From a bacterium (GTDB lineage Bacteria > Desulfobacterota > Deferrisomatia > Deferrisomatales > BM512), in the NCBI GenBank assembly GCA_004322275.1, contig SCTA01000002.1:1-38948 (forward strand): 38,948 nt of DNA, in the 5' to 3' direction. Every line of letters begins with the position of its first letter. Position 1 is the first letter of the stretch. A model generated the notes under the pieces. That model was given only the letters and a program-made list of their open reading frames with translations. It was not told the origin of the DNA and searched no databases. Positions 8,091 through 17,431 of the stretch are shown here, piece after piece. The position numbers and the translations under genes are program-made.

Positions 8091-9434
8091 CTAATTTTTT
8101 GCCGGGTCGCCGTAGGACCACGAAGGCTGGCTCGCCTTTACGCCAACGGGAGAAACCCGGCGCATGGCGCTGCTGCCCACCCGCAGAACGTAAACACCTT
8201 CTTCGCCGTCCTTCCGGGAAGTGACGGCTAAAAACCGTCCGTCGGGAGACCAACTCGGTTCCAGTGTATCATACGATCCGAAAGTCGCTTGAGAAATTTT
8301 CCCCCCTTCGGGATCGGTTATAAATACCTGAAATACCCCCTTCTCGTCCATACCCGAAAACGCAATTTTTTCGCCGTCCGGAGACCAGGCGGGATCGCCG
8401 TTGTGGGCTCCGGAGAAGGTGATTCTTTTAGGTTCCTCCGAGCCGCCCGCGTCCATCACGAAGATGTTGGGGCTGCCCTTGCGGTCGGAGACGAAGGAGA
8501 TTCTCTTCCCGTCCGGCGACCAGGTCGGAGAGACGTTTATGGAGTTGCCGGAGGTGAGGCGGGTAACGTTCCTTGTGCGCAGGTCAAGCGTGTAAATGTC
8601 GGTGTTGCCCCCGGAGGAGGAGGCGAAGCTGAGCGTCCTGCCGTCGGGAGATTCCTCGCCGGGCATGTCAAGACCCTCCCCCTTGTAGACGTAGCGGAGA
8701 ACCCCCTCGCCGAGGTTGACCCTGCAAAGGTCCGGGACGCCGCCGAAGTAGGAGGAGAGGTAGATGGAGCGGTTGTTTCGCGACCAGACGGGGTGGAGGT
8801 TAAGCGAGCCGTTGTTCGTCACCGGGACCGGCGGGCCGGACTCGTTGAGCCTGGACCGCACGATCTCCTTGGCGCCGCCCTTTTGCGCCACGTAGGCGAT
8901 CTCGCTGCCGAAAGGGCCCGTCTTGCCGGTGAATTTTTCGAGCATGGCGTTGGCGAACATGTGGGCCATGTTGCCTGCGGTATCCCTGCCGCCCCTGTAC
9001 CGCTTTCCGAAGAGAAATTCCCTGCGGAAGACGTCGTAGGCGAAAAGATCGACGACAAGCTCTTCCCCCTCCTGATCGACCTGCCCCTTCACCAGCAGTT
9101 CCGCGCCCGAGACGTACCAGCCTGAAAAGGACTCCGTCGTGGGGACCATCTCCGCCGTCTGGGGGTCTTCGAGGTATTTTTTCGGATCGAGGACCTCGAA
9201 GACGCCGACGAAGTCGAGATCTCTTCTGAGAGTTTCGGCGATGACCGCCTGGGGCTCTTCGGTTCCCCGGCCGGGCCGGAAATTTGCTGATGTTTTCAAA
9301 ACGGGAACGGCGACGGGAACGCGCTTTATGCTGGCGGCGTTGATGTCGATGTAGACTTTGGCCCTGGACAGGGCCGGAACGAGGAGCGCCAGAAAAAGCA
9401 CGAGCGCGCCCGGCAAGACTCTTTTTAGTATCAT
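8091..9434 (-). CDS. tolB: Tol-Pal system translocation protein TolB
   Basis: Periplasmic beta-propeller protein that binds Pal and links it to the inner-membrane TolQRA motor. 447 aa from the ATG at 9434, which has GAGG 6 nt upstream (a TTG at 9437 is adjacent). A Sec signal peptide (about residues 1-24, ending SRA) is followed by the alpha/beta N-terminal domain and then several blades with WSPDG-type repeats. First gene of tolB-pal-cpoB. tolQ, tolR and tolA are not in the window, so the motor genes are elsewhere. Confidence 0.95.
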   Translation of the reverse strand: MILKRVLPGALVLFLALLVPALSRAKVYIDINAASIKRVPVAVPVLKTSANFRPGRGTEEPQAVIAETLRRDLDFVGVFEVLDPKKYLEDPQTAEMVPTTESFSGWYVSGAELLVKGQVDQEGEELVVDLFAYDVFRREFLFGKRYRGGRDTAGNMAHMFANAMLEKFTGKTGPFGSEIAYVAQKGGAKEIVRSRLNESGPPVPVTNNGSLNLHPVWSRNNRSIYLSSYFGGVPDLCRVNLGEGVLRYVYKGEGLDMPGEESPDGRTLSFASSSGGNTDIYTLDLRTRNVTRLTSGNSINVSPTWSPDGKRISFVSDRKGSPNIFVMDAGGSEEPKRITFSGAHNGDPAWSPDGEKIAFSGMDEKGVFQVFITDPEGGKISQATFGSYDTLEPSWSPDGRFLAVTSRKDGEEGVYVLRVGSSAMRRVSPVGVKASQPSWSYGDPAKN

Positions 9435-9498
9435 CAATAACCTCGGGCGGAACTGGGTGTTCCGTCCTCAGGCAACCCTGGAAATCATGTTTCGCCGA

Positions 9499-9527
9499 AT
9501 GTTAGTTTCTAACTGTCGCCAAGTCAA
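9499..9527 (-). promoter_or_regulatory. Sigma70-like promoter of tolB-pal-cpoB
   Basis: On the minus strand: TTGACT (9527-9522), a 17-bp spacer, and TAACAT (9504-9499). It lies 65 bases upstream of the tolB start and just after the tRNA terminator, consistent with an independent promoter. Confidence 0.6.
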
Positions 9528-9550
9528 GGAACGGCGGGAATGAAAAAGTG

Positions 9551-9576
9551 AAAAAGGCCGCCTCGACGGCGGCCTT
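9551..9576 (-). terminator. Intrinsic terminator of the tRNA-Val/Asp/Asp cluster
   Basis: On the minus strand AAGGCCGCC (9576-9568) pairs perfectly with GGCGGCCTT (9562-9554) across a 5-nt loop and continues into a T-run. It lies 10 bases past the last tRNA. Confidence 0.85.
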
Positions 9577-9585
9577 GCGCAAATC

Positions 9586-9662
<77 letters not shown>

Positions 9663-9690
9663 GCGTATCAGAAAATTTAAGAAAGAAGAA

Positions 9691-9715
9691 GGCTACCGTG
9701 CAGGACACGGTAGCC
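9691..9715 (-). terminator. Perfect 10-bp hairpin between the two tRNA-Asp genes
   Basis: GGCTACCGTG (9691-9700) pairs perfectly with CACGGTAGCC (9706-9715), with a 5-nt loop. On the minus strand it is followed by a pyrimidine-rich TTCTTCTTTCTTAAATTTTC, so it could be a partial terminator or a processing signal between the tRNAs. Confidence 0.5.
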
Positions 9716-9729
9716 CCCTTCTGCGATTT

Positions 9730-9806
<77 letters not shown>

Positions 9807-9827
9807 GCGAATCGGCATACTGAATTT

Positions 9828-9903
9828 TGGTAGGCGGAACAGGTCTCGAACCTGCGACCTCCGGCTTGTAAGGCCAGCGCTCTTCCAACTGAGCTATCCG
9901 CCT
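9828..9903 (-). tRNA. tRNA-Val (TAC)
   Basis: 76 nt with encoded CCA. The acceptor stem pairs AGGCGGA with TCCGCCT, discriminator A. The anticodon stem CTGGC/GCCGG encloses CTTACAA, giving anticodon TAC. First of the three tRNAs in transcription order. Its 5' end abuts the repeat element at 9904-10088. Confidence 0.96.
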
Positions 9904-10088
9904 GTGAATTTAAAAACTGCTGCGAACCCCGTTTTTTATGTCGCGTGCTCACTCGGAAGCTCGCCGTAGCGCTGCTACTGCCTCGCTCCCTCGCTGCGCG
10001 GCTCCTCAAAACCGGGATTCTCGCGACGTTTTTTGCAGCCTGTGAATTTTTAAAAACTGCTGCGAACCCCGTTTTTTATGTCGCGTGC
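9901..10088. repeat. Second copy of the dispersed element, bounded by a 48/50-bp direct repeat
   Basis: 9901-9948 and 10039-10088 are the same sequence except for two extra T in the second copy. They begin at the last bases of the tRNA-Val gene. Between them, 9911-10038 is a diverged, oppositely oriented copy of the element at 2902-3045. Both start AAAAACTGCTG, share the GTCGCGTGCTCACTCG core, then a CTCGCT-rich stretch, and end near CG(C/A)ACGTTTTT. The remaining 10089-10202 shows no gene or clear signal. No transposase or coding frame is present. Confidence 0.7.
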
Positions 10089-10202
10089 CCGCCGCCGGGA
10101 ACTAAAAACCGCGCCGGCAAACCTCTTCGCATAAAATGGATTGCCCAAACCCGGAAGAGCGCTTTGCGCCTCCCTTTGTAACCGGGGGCTTTTTCGGGAG
10201 CC

Positions 10203-10475
10203 TTAGGCTACCTTGTCCTTGAGGGCTTTTCCGGCCTTGAACTTCGGGGCCTTGGTTCCCTTGATGACCATCTCTTTGCCGGTCTGGGGATTTCTGCCCT
10301 TGCGGGCCTTGCGTTCGCTGACGCTGAAAGTCCCGAAGCCGACAAGGGCTACCTTGTCGCCACCCTTCAGGGTGTCCGTGACAGTCTCGGTGAATGAGTC
10401 CAGAAACCGCTTTGCCGCAGCCTTGGAAACATCGGTTTTTTCAGCCATTGCATTGATGAGTTCAGCCTTCGTCAC
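10203..10475 (-). CDS. hup: HU family DNA-binding protein
   Basis: Small dimeric nucleoid protein of 90 aa. It shows the typical [28 protein letters not shown] helical N-terminus and the [26 protein letters not shown]-binding arm with the conserved RNPQTG. It starts with GTG, with a strong AGGAGGG 6 nt upstream. It lies directly after lon, as hupB does in E. coli, but has its own promoter. Confidence 0.95.
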   Translation of the reverse strand: MTKAELINAMAEKTDVSKAAAKRFLDSFTETVTDTLKGGDKVALVGFGTFSVSERKARKGRNPQTGKEMVIKGTKAPKFKAGKALKDKVA

Positions 10476-10512
10476 GGTTATCCCTCCTTAATGTTGGCCA
10501 TGTAGGCGCCGG

Positions 10513-10542
10513 TTTATATCAACTGTCGAGGACCAGTGTCAA
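10513..10542 (-). promoter_or_regulatory. Strong sigma70-like promoter of hup
   Basis: On the minus strand: TTGACA (10542-10537, perfect), an 18-bp spacer, and TATAAA (10518-10513). It sits immediately past the lon stop, giving hup independent and probably high expression. Confidence 0.75.
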
Positions 10543-10550
10543 GGCAGTTT

Positions 10551-13013
10551 TTACTGCATCTCGTGAACTCCGGCCCCCTCGCCCTTGGTAAGGGGAACCG
10601 GCAGCGGGAAGCCGAGCATTTCGTCGACGGTGCGCTCCGGATCGTGCTGCCTGGCGAGGATTTCCTCGGGGTGGTCTGTTTCGAGTGCAGTGTAGAGCAC
10701 TTTGTCCATGTGTTCCACAAATATTATTTCAAGGGCGCTCAAAATCGAACGGGGAAGGCCGAGATCGGCGAGATCTTTCTCGTTCTCGGCGGGAAGGATG
10801 ATCTTCGTAATCCCGCCCCTGTGCGCCGCGAGCAGCTTTTCCTTGATTCCGCCGATGGGCAGGACCTTGCCCCTGAGGGTTATTTCACCTGTCATCGCCA
10901 CGTTTTTCCGGACAGGTATGCCGGTGAGCGCCGAGGTGAGGGCGGTGGCTATGGTGATTCCCGCGGAGGGGCCGTCCTTGGGGATGGCTCCTTCCGGCAC
11001 GTGGATGTGGATGTCGATCTTCTGGTAAAAATCCCGCTCCAGGCCCAGATTGTGCGCCCTGCTCCTGACGTAGGAAGCGGCGGCCCTGGCGGACTCCATC
11101 ATTACGTCGCCGAGCTTGCCGGTAATCGTGAGGTTGCCTTTTCCCGGCAGGAGGACGACCTCTATGCCGAGAAGCTCTCCGCCGGTCTCCGTCCAGGCAA
11201 GACCCGTCGCGTAGCCGATCTCGCTCTTCTCCTCCGCCCTGCCGAATTTGTACTTCGGAACGCCGAGGAGCTTCCTGACAAGCTGCTGGGTTACGCGGAT
11301 CGTCCTCTTTGAGGATTTTCCGGCCTTCACCACGTCCTTGGCGATCTTGCGGCAGATCCTGGCGATACGCCTCTCAAGGCTCCTGACGCCCGCCTCCCGG
11401 GTGTAGAGGCGGATTATGTCCAGAAGGGCAGTTTCGGTGAAGGCTACCTCTTCGGGTTTCAGGCCGTGGCCGGCAAGCTGCTTGCCGATGAGGTGGCGCT
11501 GGGCGATGCTTCGCTTCTCCTGCTCGGTGTAGCCGGAAATCTCGATAAGCTCCATCCTGTCGCGAAGGGGCGGCGGGATGTTCGGCAGGTAGTTGGCCGT
11601 CGTTATGAAAAGAACCCGGCTCAGGTCGTAATCCATGTCGAGGTAATGATCGTTGAAGGTGTCGTTCTGCTCGGGGTCGAGGACCTCCAGCAGCGCCGAA
11701 CTCGGATCCCCGCGAAAATCCGCGCTCATCTTGTCGACTTCGTCGAGCAGAAAGACCGGATTGTTGGTGCCCGCCTTCTTGAGGCTCTGGAGTATCTTGC
11801 CCGGCATCGAGCCGATGTAGGTCCTGCGGTGGCCGCGTATCTGCGCCTCGTCGCGCACTCCGCCGAGGCTGAGGCGGACGAATTCCCTGCCCGTCGCCCG
11901 AGCTATGGAGCGGGCGAGGCTCGTCTTGCCGACGCCGGGGGGGCCGACGAAGCAGAGGATGGGAGCCTTCGTGGTGCCGACAAGCTCCAGCACGGCGAGG
12001 TGCTCGATTATCCTCTCCTTGACCTCCTTGAGGCCGTAGTGGTCCTCGTCGAGTATCTTTTCCGCCTCGGCTATAGGAACGACGGTCTTCGAGAGATTGT
12101 TCCAGGGAAGGTCGAGTATCCAGTCGATGTAGTTGCGCACCACGGTGGCCTCGGCCGACATGGGCGACATCATCTTCAGCTTCTGGACCTCTTTTTTAGC
12201 CTTTACCCTGACCTCCTCAGGCATGTCCTTCTGCTGGACCTTTTCGAGCAGCTCCAGGACCTCGTTGGCGTTGTCGTCGCTCTCGCCGAGCTCTTTTTGA
12301 ATCGCCTTCATCTGCTCGTTGAGGTAGTACTCTTTCTGGGACTTCTCCATCTGCTTCTTTACGCGCCTTTTAATCCGGCGCTCGATCTCCAGGACCTCCG
12401 TCTCGGATTTTAAAATCTCGTAGATTTTCTGGAGGCGCTCCACCGGGTCGAAGGTTTCGAGAAGCTCCTGCTTGTCGGCGGTCTTGATGGAGAGGTTCGC
12501 GGCGATGGTATCGGTGAGGCGCGAGGGATCGTCGATCTCGCTTAGCGAGCCGACGATCTCGGCCGGGAGTTTCTGGTTTAGCTTCGCGTACTCGGAAAAG
12601 CTCTCTATGACGGTGCGCATGAGCGCTCTCGCCTCCACGCCGGAACCGGCGCCCTCGGCGACTTCGGCGACGCTGACGAGCATGAACCGTTCAGAGGAGA
12701 GGTATTCCGCGATGCGGGCGCGCCTTTTGCCCTCGACGAGAACCTTCACGGTTCCGTCGGGGAGCTTGAGGAGCTGGACTATGGACGCGATTGTCCCGAC
12801 CCTGTTTATCTCTTCGGGCACGGGCTCGTTCGTCTTCGCTTCCTTCTGGGTGGAGAGGATGATGTCCCTGCCGGAGGAGAGCGCCTCTTCCAGGGCGAGA
12901 ATGGACTTCTCGCGCCCCACGAAGAGGGGAATAACCATGTGGGGGAATACGACTACGTCGCGCAGGGGCAACAAGGGGAGCACGAACCCCTTTACTTCGC
13001 TGGAAATGGCCAT
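10551..13013 (-). CDS. lon: ATP-dependent Lon protease
   Basis: Cytoplasmic AAA+ serine protease that degrades misfolded and regulatory proteins. 820 aa, slightly longer than E. coli Lon (784). An N-terminal substrate-binding LON domain ([24 protein letters not shown]) is followed by the AAA+ module (Walker [12 protein letters not shown], Walker [10 protein letters not shown]) and a C-terminal protease domain with the Ser-Lys dyad (PKDGPSAG and the Lys following [15 protein letters not shown]). Lies 25 nt after clpX and is probably co-transcribed. Confidence 0.97.
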   Translation of the reverse strand: MAISSEVKGFVLPLLPLRDVVVFPHMVIPLFVGREKSILALEEALSSGRDIILSTQKEAKTNEPVPEEINRVGTIASIVQLLKLPDGTVKVLVEGKRRARIAEYLSSERFMLVSVAEVAEGAGSGVEARALMRTVIESFSEYAKLNQKLPAEIVGSLSEIDDPSRLTDTIAANLSIKTADKQELLETFDPVERLQKIYEILKSETEVLEIERRIKRRVKKQMEKSQKEYYLNEQMKAIQKELGESDDNANEVLELLEKVQQKDMPEEVRVKAKKEVQKLKMMSPMSAEATVVRNYIDWILDLPWNNLSKTVVPIAEAEKILDEDHYGLKEVKERIIEHLAVLELVGTTKAPILCFVGPPGVGKTSLARSIARATGREFVRLSLGGVRDEAQIRGHRRTYIGSMPGKILQSLKKAGTNNPVFLLDEVDKMSADFRGDPSSALLEVLDPEQNDTFNDHYLDMDYDLSRVLFITTANYLPNIPPPLRDRMELIEISGYTEQEKRSIAQRHLIGKQLAGHGLKPEEVAFTETALLDIIRLYTREAGVRSLERRIARICRKIAKDVVKAGKSSKRTIRVTQQLVRKLLGVPKYKFGRAEEKSEIGYATGLAWTETGGELLGIEVVLLPGKGNLTITGKLGDVMMESARAAASYVRSRAHNLGLERDFYQKIDIHIHVPEGAIPKDGPSAGITIATALTSALTGIPVRKNVAMTGEITLRGKVLPIGGIKEKLLAAHRGGITKIILPAENEKDLADLGLPRSILSALEIIFVEHMDKVLYTALETDHPEEILARQHDPERTVDEMLGFPLPVPLTKGEGAGVHEMQ

Positions 13014-13038
13014 ATTGTTGACTTCTCGTTATTTTCTC

Positions 13039-14298
13039 TCAGGCTTCCTGCTGAGCGTTCTTTTTCTCTTCATAGAGGATTATCGGCGACTGGCCGTTCA
13101 GGATCACATCTTCGTTTATGATGATCTCCCGGGCGTTGTTCTGGGACGGTATGTCGTACATGAGGTCAAGCATGACCGTTTCCATGATGGCTCGAAGCCC
13201 TCTGGCCCCGGTCTTTCTCGTGACTGCCTCCCTGGCGACCGCTTTGCGCGCTCCCTCGGTGAACTCCAGCTTGACCCCTTCCATCTCGAAGAGCCTTCTG
13301 TACTGCTTAAGGAGGGCGTTCTTCGGCTCCGAGAGTATGCGGGTGAGCGCTTCCTCGTCGAGCTCCTGGAGGGTCGCGTGGATCGGCATCCTGCCGACGA
13401 ACTCCGGGATCATCCCGTACCTGACGAGGTCTTCGGACTGCACCAGAGAAAGTATACCTGACTCGCGCTTCTTGCGGCGGCTTTCGACCTTCGCTCCGAA
13501 GCCGATGGATTTCTTGCCGATGCGCCTCTCGATCACCTCTTCGAGGCCGATGAAGGCTCCGCCGCAGATAAAGAGGATATTCTTTGTATCCACCTTTATG
13601 TATTCCTGCTGGGGGTGCTTTCTGCCGCCCTTGGGGGGCACGGAGGCCACCGTGCCCTCGACGATCTTCAAAAGGGCCTGCTGGACGCCCTCGCCGGAGA
13701 CGTCGCGGGTTATGGAGGGCCCCTCGCTCTTCTTGGCTATCTTGTCAACCTCGTCGATGTAGACGATGCCCTTGGAGGCGCGGTCCACGTCGTGGTCGGC
13801 GTTCTGGAGGAGGGAGAGGATGATGTTCTCGACATCCTCGCCGACGTAGCCCGCCTCGGTGAGGCTGGTGGCGTCGGCCATCGCGAAGGGGACGTTCAGG
13901 AATTTCGCGAGGCTCTGCGCCAGCAGGGTCTTGCCGGAGCCGGTCGGGCCGATGAGGATGATGTTGGCCTTTTCGAGCTCGGCCTCGTCCTTCATGGCGG
14001 GCGCGTAAATTCTCTTGTAGTGGTTGTAAACCGCCACGGAGAGGACCTTCTTGGCCGACTCCTGCCCGATTACGTACTGGTCGAGGAAGGTTTTAATCTC
14101 GGCGGGGGTAGGGACGTTCTCCCGGTCGCGCTCCCCGAGGTCTCCCGCCTTCTCTTCTGCGATAATGTCGGTGCAAAGGTTTATGCACTCGTCGCAGATG
14201 TAGGCCGAGGGGCCGGCGATGAGTTTCGTCACCTGCCTCTGGCTCTTTCCGCAAAAAGAGCAGTGGAGTTCGCCGGGTTTGTCTTTTCGTGTGCTCAA
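13039..14298 (-). CDS. clpX: ATP-dependent Clp protease ATP-binding subunit ClpX
   Basis: AAA+ unfoldase that feeds substrates into ClpP. 419 aa from the proposed TTG at 14298, close to the usual ~420 aa. The N-terminal zinc-binding domain ([15 protein letters not shown]), Walker A ([12 protein letters not shown]), Walker B (IVYIDEVDK) and the IGF loop for ClpP docking (KKSIGFGAK) are visible. The frame is open to 14388, but the extra residues look unlike ClpX and the TTG has GAGG 4 nt upstream. No ATG precedes the zinc domain. Confidence 0.95.
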   Translation of the reverse strand: MSTRKDKPGELHCSFCGKSQRQVTKLIAGPSAYICDECINLCTDIIAEEKAGDLGERDRENVPTPAEIKTFLDQYVIGQESAKKVLSVAVYNHYKRIYAPAMKDEAELEKANIILIGPTGSGKTLLAQSLAKFLNVPFAMADATSLTEAGYVGEDVENIILSLLQNADHDVDRASKGIVYIDEVDKIAKKSEGPSITRDVSGEGVQQALLKIVEGTVASVPPKGGRKHPQQEYIKVDTKNILFICGGAFIGLEEVIERRIGKKSIGFGAKVESRRKKRESGILSLVQSEDLVRYGMIPEFVGRMPIHATLQELDEEALTRILSEPKNALLKQYRRLFEMEGVKLEFTEGARKAVAREAVTRKTGARGLRAIMETVMLDLMYDIPSQNNAREIIINEDVILNGQSPIILYEEKKNAQQEA

Positions 14299-14397
14299 GA
14301 CGCCTCGTTTCTTGTTTGTAGCAATCCTGGGTCTGCTGCAATTCCGAATATTCCCATGCCTGAAAAAATAACCACGACTTTGAAGCAAGTCAGGTTT

Positions 14398-14997
14398 TTA
14401 TTTTTCCATGCGGAAGTTTTTCGTAAGCACTGCGTCGATTATACCATAATTCACGGCTTCTTCGCCATTCATGAAGAAATCGCGGTCGGTATCCTTCGCG
14501 ATGGTCTCCACGTCGCGTCCGGTGTGAAGGGCCATGAGGTGGTTAAGCTCCCTTTTCATGCGCAGAATCTCGTTCGCGTGAATCTCGATATCCGACGCCT
14601 GCCCCTGGAACCCTCCGAGGGGCTGGTGGATCATGATTCTCGCGTGGGGAAGAGACCACCTCTTGCCCTTTGCTCCCGCGGTGAGGAGCATCGCCCCCAT
14701 CGAGGCCGCCTGGCCGATGCAGATGGTGGCTACGTCGGGCTTTATGTACTGCATCGTGTCGTAGATCGCCAGCCCGCCGGTGACCACCCCGCCGGGAGAG
14801 TTGATATAGAGAAATATATCAGCTTCGGGGTCTTCGGATTCCAGAAAAAGAAGCTGGGCGACTATCGAATTGGCGACGATGTCGTCTATGGGAAGCCCGA
14901 GGAAGATAATGCGGTCGCGAAGCAGCCGCGACCAGATGTCGTGGACTCTCTCGCCCCTGCCGGTTTCCTCGACGACGAACGGCGTAAGGTTACTCAT
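14398..14997 (-). CDS. clpP: ATP-dependent Clp protease proteolytic subunit ClpP
   Basis: Tetradecameric serine protease core. 199 aa from the ATG at 14997. Catalytic Ser99 ([10 protein letters not shown]) and His124 (MIHQPLGG) are visible. The ATG overlaps the tig stop by 8 nt (ATGAGTAA) and an AGGAAG precedes it, so I reject the 13-residue longer GTG-type start at 15036. It is followed by clpX after a 99-nt gap. Confidence 0.96.
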   Translation of the reverse strand: MSNLTPFVVEETGRGERVHDIWSRLLRDRIIFLGLPIDDIVANSIVAQLLFLESEDPEADIFLYINSPGGVVTGGLAIYDTMQYIKPDVATICIGQAASMGAMLLTAGAKGKRWSLPHARIMIHQPLGGFQGQASDIEIHANEILRMKRELNHLMALHTGRDVETIAKDTDRDFFMNGEEAVNYGIIDAVLTKNFRMEK

Positions 14998-16312
14998 CTT
15001 CCTGGCCTCTCCACGCGGCGAAAGTCTCCGCGTCAACCTCTTCGACCGTGGCCTTGGCGATTATCGCGCCGAGGGTTTTTTCCTCAAGGAGGGTGTCGAA
15101 AAGCGACATCATGTGCTGGGGTTTTTCAAAGAAGGCCTGTATCGACTCCACGGGCCTCCCGTCGGCCTTCGCTATCTCCTCGATTCTCGCGTCGATGTCC
15201 GCCTTCTCCACGGAGATTCCTTCGGCTTCGGCGATGGCGTCCCGGAGGTAGACCCACCTGACGGTACGAACCGCCTGCTTTCTCGCCTCCTCGGCGAAGG
15301 CGGGGGAATCGATCCCTATCGCCACGGGGTCGAGGCCGCGCTTGGTCAGATCCTCGCGGGTGCGGCTTATCGAATGCTCCTTTTGCCTCTCGACAACCGA
15401 GGGGGGGACTTCAAACTCGTTCGCGGCGAGGACAAGGTCAATGAGCTTTCTCTTGAACTCGCGCTCTATGCGGCTTGCGTCTTCGACGCCGAGGGATTCG
15501 GCCAGCTTCTGCCGCATTTCCTCGACCGATTCGAGGCCGAGCTGTTTGGCGAAGTCGTCGTTCACCTCGGGGAGGGTTCTGCGCTTGACCTCCAGCACCT
15601 TCACGTCGAAGCGGGCGGCTTTGCCCGCAAGGGCGGCCGCGTGGTAGCTCTCGGGAAAGGCAACGTCGACGGCTATTTCGTCGCCCGCCGCCGCGCCGGC
15701 AATCCCGTCTTCAAAGCCGGGGATCATCCTCCCCGAGCCGAGGATCAGGGGGAAGTTCTCGGCGGCGCCGCCCTCGAAGGGCTCGCCGTCGATCTTGCCG
15801 GAGAAGTTGATCTGGACCATATCCCCGGAGGCGGCCTTGTGCCCCTCTTCGGCGGGCTCCAGAGAAGCGCACTGGCTGCGGAAACTCTCGATGCGCGCGT
15901 CGATCGCCTTTTCGTCCACCTTCGGGATTTCTTTTTTCAGCGCAAGCCCCTCGTACCCCTGCGGCTTGACCTCGGGGCGGACCTCAATGGTCGCGGTGTA
16001 GACCAGAGCTCCGTCCTCGTCGAATTTCTCTATGCTGACGGAGGGCTCGTTCACCGGCTCCGCTTTCGTCTCTTCGATGGCTTGGGTGTAGGTCTTGTGG
16101 ATAATCTCGTTGACGGCGTCGGCGCGCACTCTCTCGCCGAAGGCGCGCTTTACCGCCGAGGCGGGCGCCTTGCCCTTGCGAAAGCCGGGAAGAACCACCT
16201 GGCTCCTGAGCTTGTTGAAGGCGTTCGTCTCTTCCTTGCGGAATTCCTCTGCGCTGACTTCGACGGTCAATTTTTTCGTTACGGAGCTAAGTTGCTCCAG
16301 CTGGGCGTTCAT
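14990..16312 (-). CDS. tig: Trigger factor (ribosome-associated chaperone/PPIase)
   Basis: Binds at the ribosomal exit tunnel and assists nascent-chain folding. 440 aa. The N-terminal ribosome-binding domain contains a GFRKGKAP loop matching the signature GFRxGKxP. A central FKBP-type domain follows ([30 protein letters not shown]), then a helical C-terminal arm domain. AAGGAG lies 6 nt before the ATG. First gene of tig-clpP-clpX-lon. Confidence 0.96.
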   Translation of the reverse strand: MNAQLEQLSSVTKKLTVEVSAEEFRKEETNAFNKLRSQVVLPGFRKGKAPASAVKRAFGERVRADAVNEIIHKTYTQAIEETKAEPVNEPSVSIEKFDEDGALVYTATIEVRPEVKPQGYEGLALKKEIPKVDEKAIDARIESFRSQCASLEPAEEGHKAASGDMVQINFSGKIDGEPFEGGAAENFPLILGSGRMIPGFEDGIAGAAAGDEIAVDVAFPESYHAAALAGKAARFDVKVLEVKRRTLPEVNDDFAKQLGLESVEEMRQKLAESLGVEDASRIEREFKRKLIDLVLAANEFEVPPSVVERQKEHSISRTREDLTKRGLDPVAIGIDSPAFAEEARKQAVRTVRWVYLRDAIAEAEGISVEKADIDARIEEIAKADGRPVESIQAFFEKPQHMMSLFDTLLEEKTLGAIIAKATVEEVDAETFAAWRGQEDE

Positions 16313-16393
16313 GAAGTTCTCCTTATGGTTATTAAAAGCCGTGCAAGCGAATCAATGCGCCGTGGCGCGTAATTTCCGTTAAGGCGGCTATCG

Positions 16394-16476
16394 TGGTGCG
16401 AGAGGGGGGACTCGAACCCCCATGGTTGCCCGCTGGATCCTAAGTCCAGTGCGTCTGCCAATTCCGCCACTCTCGC
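16394..16476 (-). tRNA. tRNA-Leu (TAG)
   Basis: 83 nt with encoded CCA. The acceptor stem pairs GCGAGAG with CTCTCGC, discriminator A. The anticodon stem CTGGA/TCCAG encloses CTTAGGA, giving TAG. A class II variable arm is present. It lies 81 bases upstream of tig on the same strand. Confidence 0.95.
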
Positions 16477-16518
16477 GGACGAAAATCCTGATTTCGAAGG
16501 GGATTAGCCAAGAGGCGC

Positions 16519-16547
16519 AATATAAATTCGCCCGCTTTGCCTGTCAA
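16519..16547 (-). promoter_or_regulatory. Strong sigma70-like promoter of tRNA-Leu (and possibly tig-clpPX-lon)
   Basis: On the minus strand: TTGACA (16547-16542, perfect), a 17-bp spacer, and TATATT (16524-16519). The predicted start is about 35 bases before the tRNA. No terminator separates the tRNA from tig, so read-through is plausible. Confidence 0.7.
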
Positions 16548-16601
16548 GGTCGAGGTTGGGCGGCTGCGGCGGGGGTGCGAGTTTTATGCGACGGGTGAAA
16601 A

Positions 16602-16619
16602 ATCACTCCAACGAGTGAT
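16602..16619. repeat. 7-bp hairpin upstream of the biosynthetic operon
   Basis: ATCACTC (16602-16608) pairs with GAGTGAT (16613-16619) across CAAC. It could be an operator dyad or a leader hairpin for the operon starting at 16718. I see no convincing plus-strand -35/-10 pair in 16548-16717. Confidence 0.4.
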
Positions 16620-16717
16620 GCGCGGGAAAGAGGGTTCGTTTAGCCTTAAGCGAGCGCGCGACAAAGAAAACACGGGCTCGCAACGGTTTTTTGAGCAGCC
16701 TTCCGGAGGCGGAGCGG

Positions 16718-17431
16718 ATGGAACAGAGGGGAGGGGGGGACTTTGCAACCGGGTCCGGCGCAAACGCGCCCGGGCCGGAAAAGCTTTTTGCCCTCCGGAT
16801 GCGGATATCGCCGCTCGCCCCCCTCGCAAGGGATTTTTACCTGGGTCTGATTGGTTTCACGGGGGGAAAGGGGGTGGCTGTCGGCGCACCCGCCGTGGAT
16901 CTTTTCACCGGCGCAAAGGGAGTCCCGGGGCTCTCCTATGGCCTGCCCGGAACGGCGGCCGCCTGCTCCCTCGATTACGCGCTCTCGCCCCTAAGGGGGT
17001 TTTCGCTTCTGCCCTCGGCGGAAGAGGTTGTCCGCTCCTTTCGGGAGATAGCGCGGGTTCTCAAGCCGGGGGGACTTCTCGCCTTCGACCTGGACAACTG
17101 CTGCCCGGAAAAGACGGGGGAGGGGACGATGCGCGTAATAGGCGCCGCCCGCCTTCCCAACGGGGCGCAGGGGGTCATCAGCGAGTCGCGCTCCGCGCTT
17201 CCCGGAGGGAGGAAGACCTTTTGCAGGCTTGGCTTGGAGGAGCTCGACGGGTCGGGAAAGGTGAAGTTCAAGAGCTACCACACCCTGACCCTGCTCACGC
17301 TTTCGCACAACAAAGTTCTTGATCTGGCGAGAAGCGCCGGGTTCGAGGCGGAGGGAGTCTTCGGAGGCTTCAAGATGGAACTCTTCGACAGCTCTTCTCC
17401 GACGCAGCTTTGGCTTTTCAGGAAGTTATGA
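16718..17431 (+). CDS. Degenerate class I SAM-methyltransferase-like protein
   Basis: 237 aa from the ATG at 16718 (GGAG upstream; a TTG-initiated frame begins at 16691). The central block EEVVRSFREIARVLKPGGLLAFDLD matches the post-motif region of class I methyltransferases, and the C-terminal half resembles their substrate-side strands. The N-terminal SAM-binding region is abnormal: there is no D/ExGxGxG motif I, and the ~60 residues normally between motif I and the acidic motif are mostly missing (compressed to roughly VDLFTGAKG...SLDYALSP). It may be non-catalytic or an in-frame deletion product. Its stop overlaps the next start (ATGA). First gene of the operon. Confidence 0.6.
   Translation: MEQRGGGDFATGSGANAPGPEKLFALRMRISPLAPLARDFYLGLIGFTGGKGVAVGAPAVDLFTGAKGVPGLSYGLPGTAAACSLDYALSPLRGFSLLPSAEEVVRSFREIARVLKPGGLLAFDLDNCCPEKTGEGTMRVIGAARLPNGAQGVISESRSALPGGRKTFCRLGLEELDGSGKVKFKSYHTLTLLTLSHNKVLDLARSAGFEAEGVFGGFKMELFDSSSPTQLWLFRKL

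Noticed and set aside
10176-10202. Intrinsic terminator after hup
   Set aside because: Only a 4-bp GGCT/AGCC stem is visible and no T-run follows it on the minus strand.
14299-14388. Longer ClpX start
   Set aside because: The extra 30 residues do not resemble ClpX; the TTG at 14298 has a ribosome binding site and gives the normal length.
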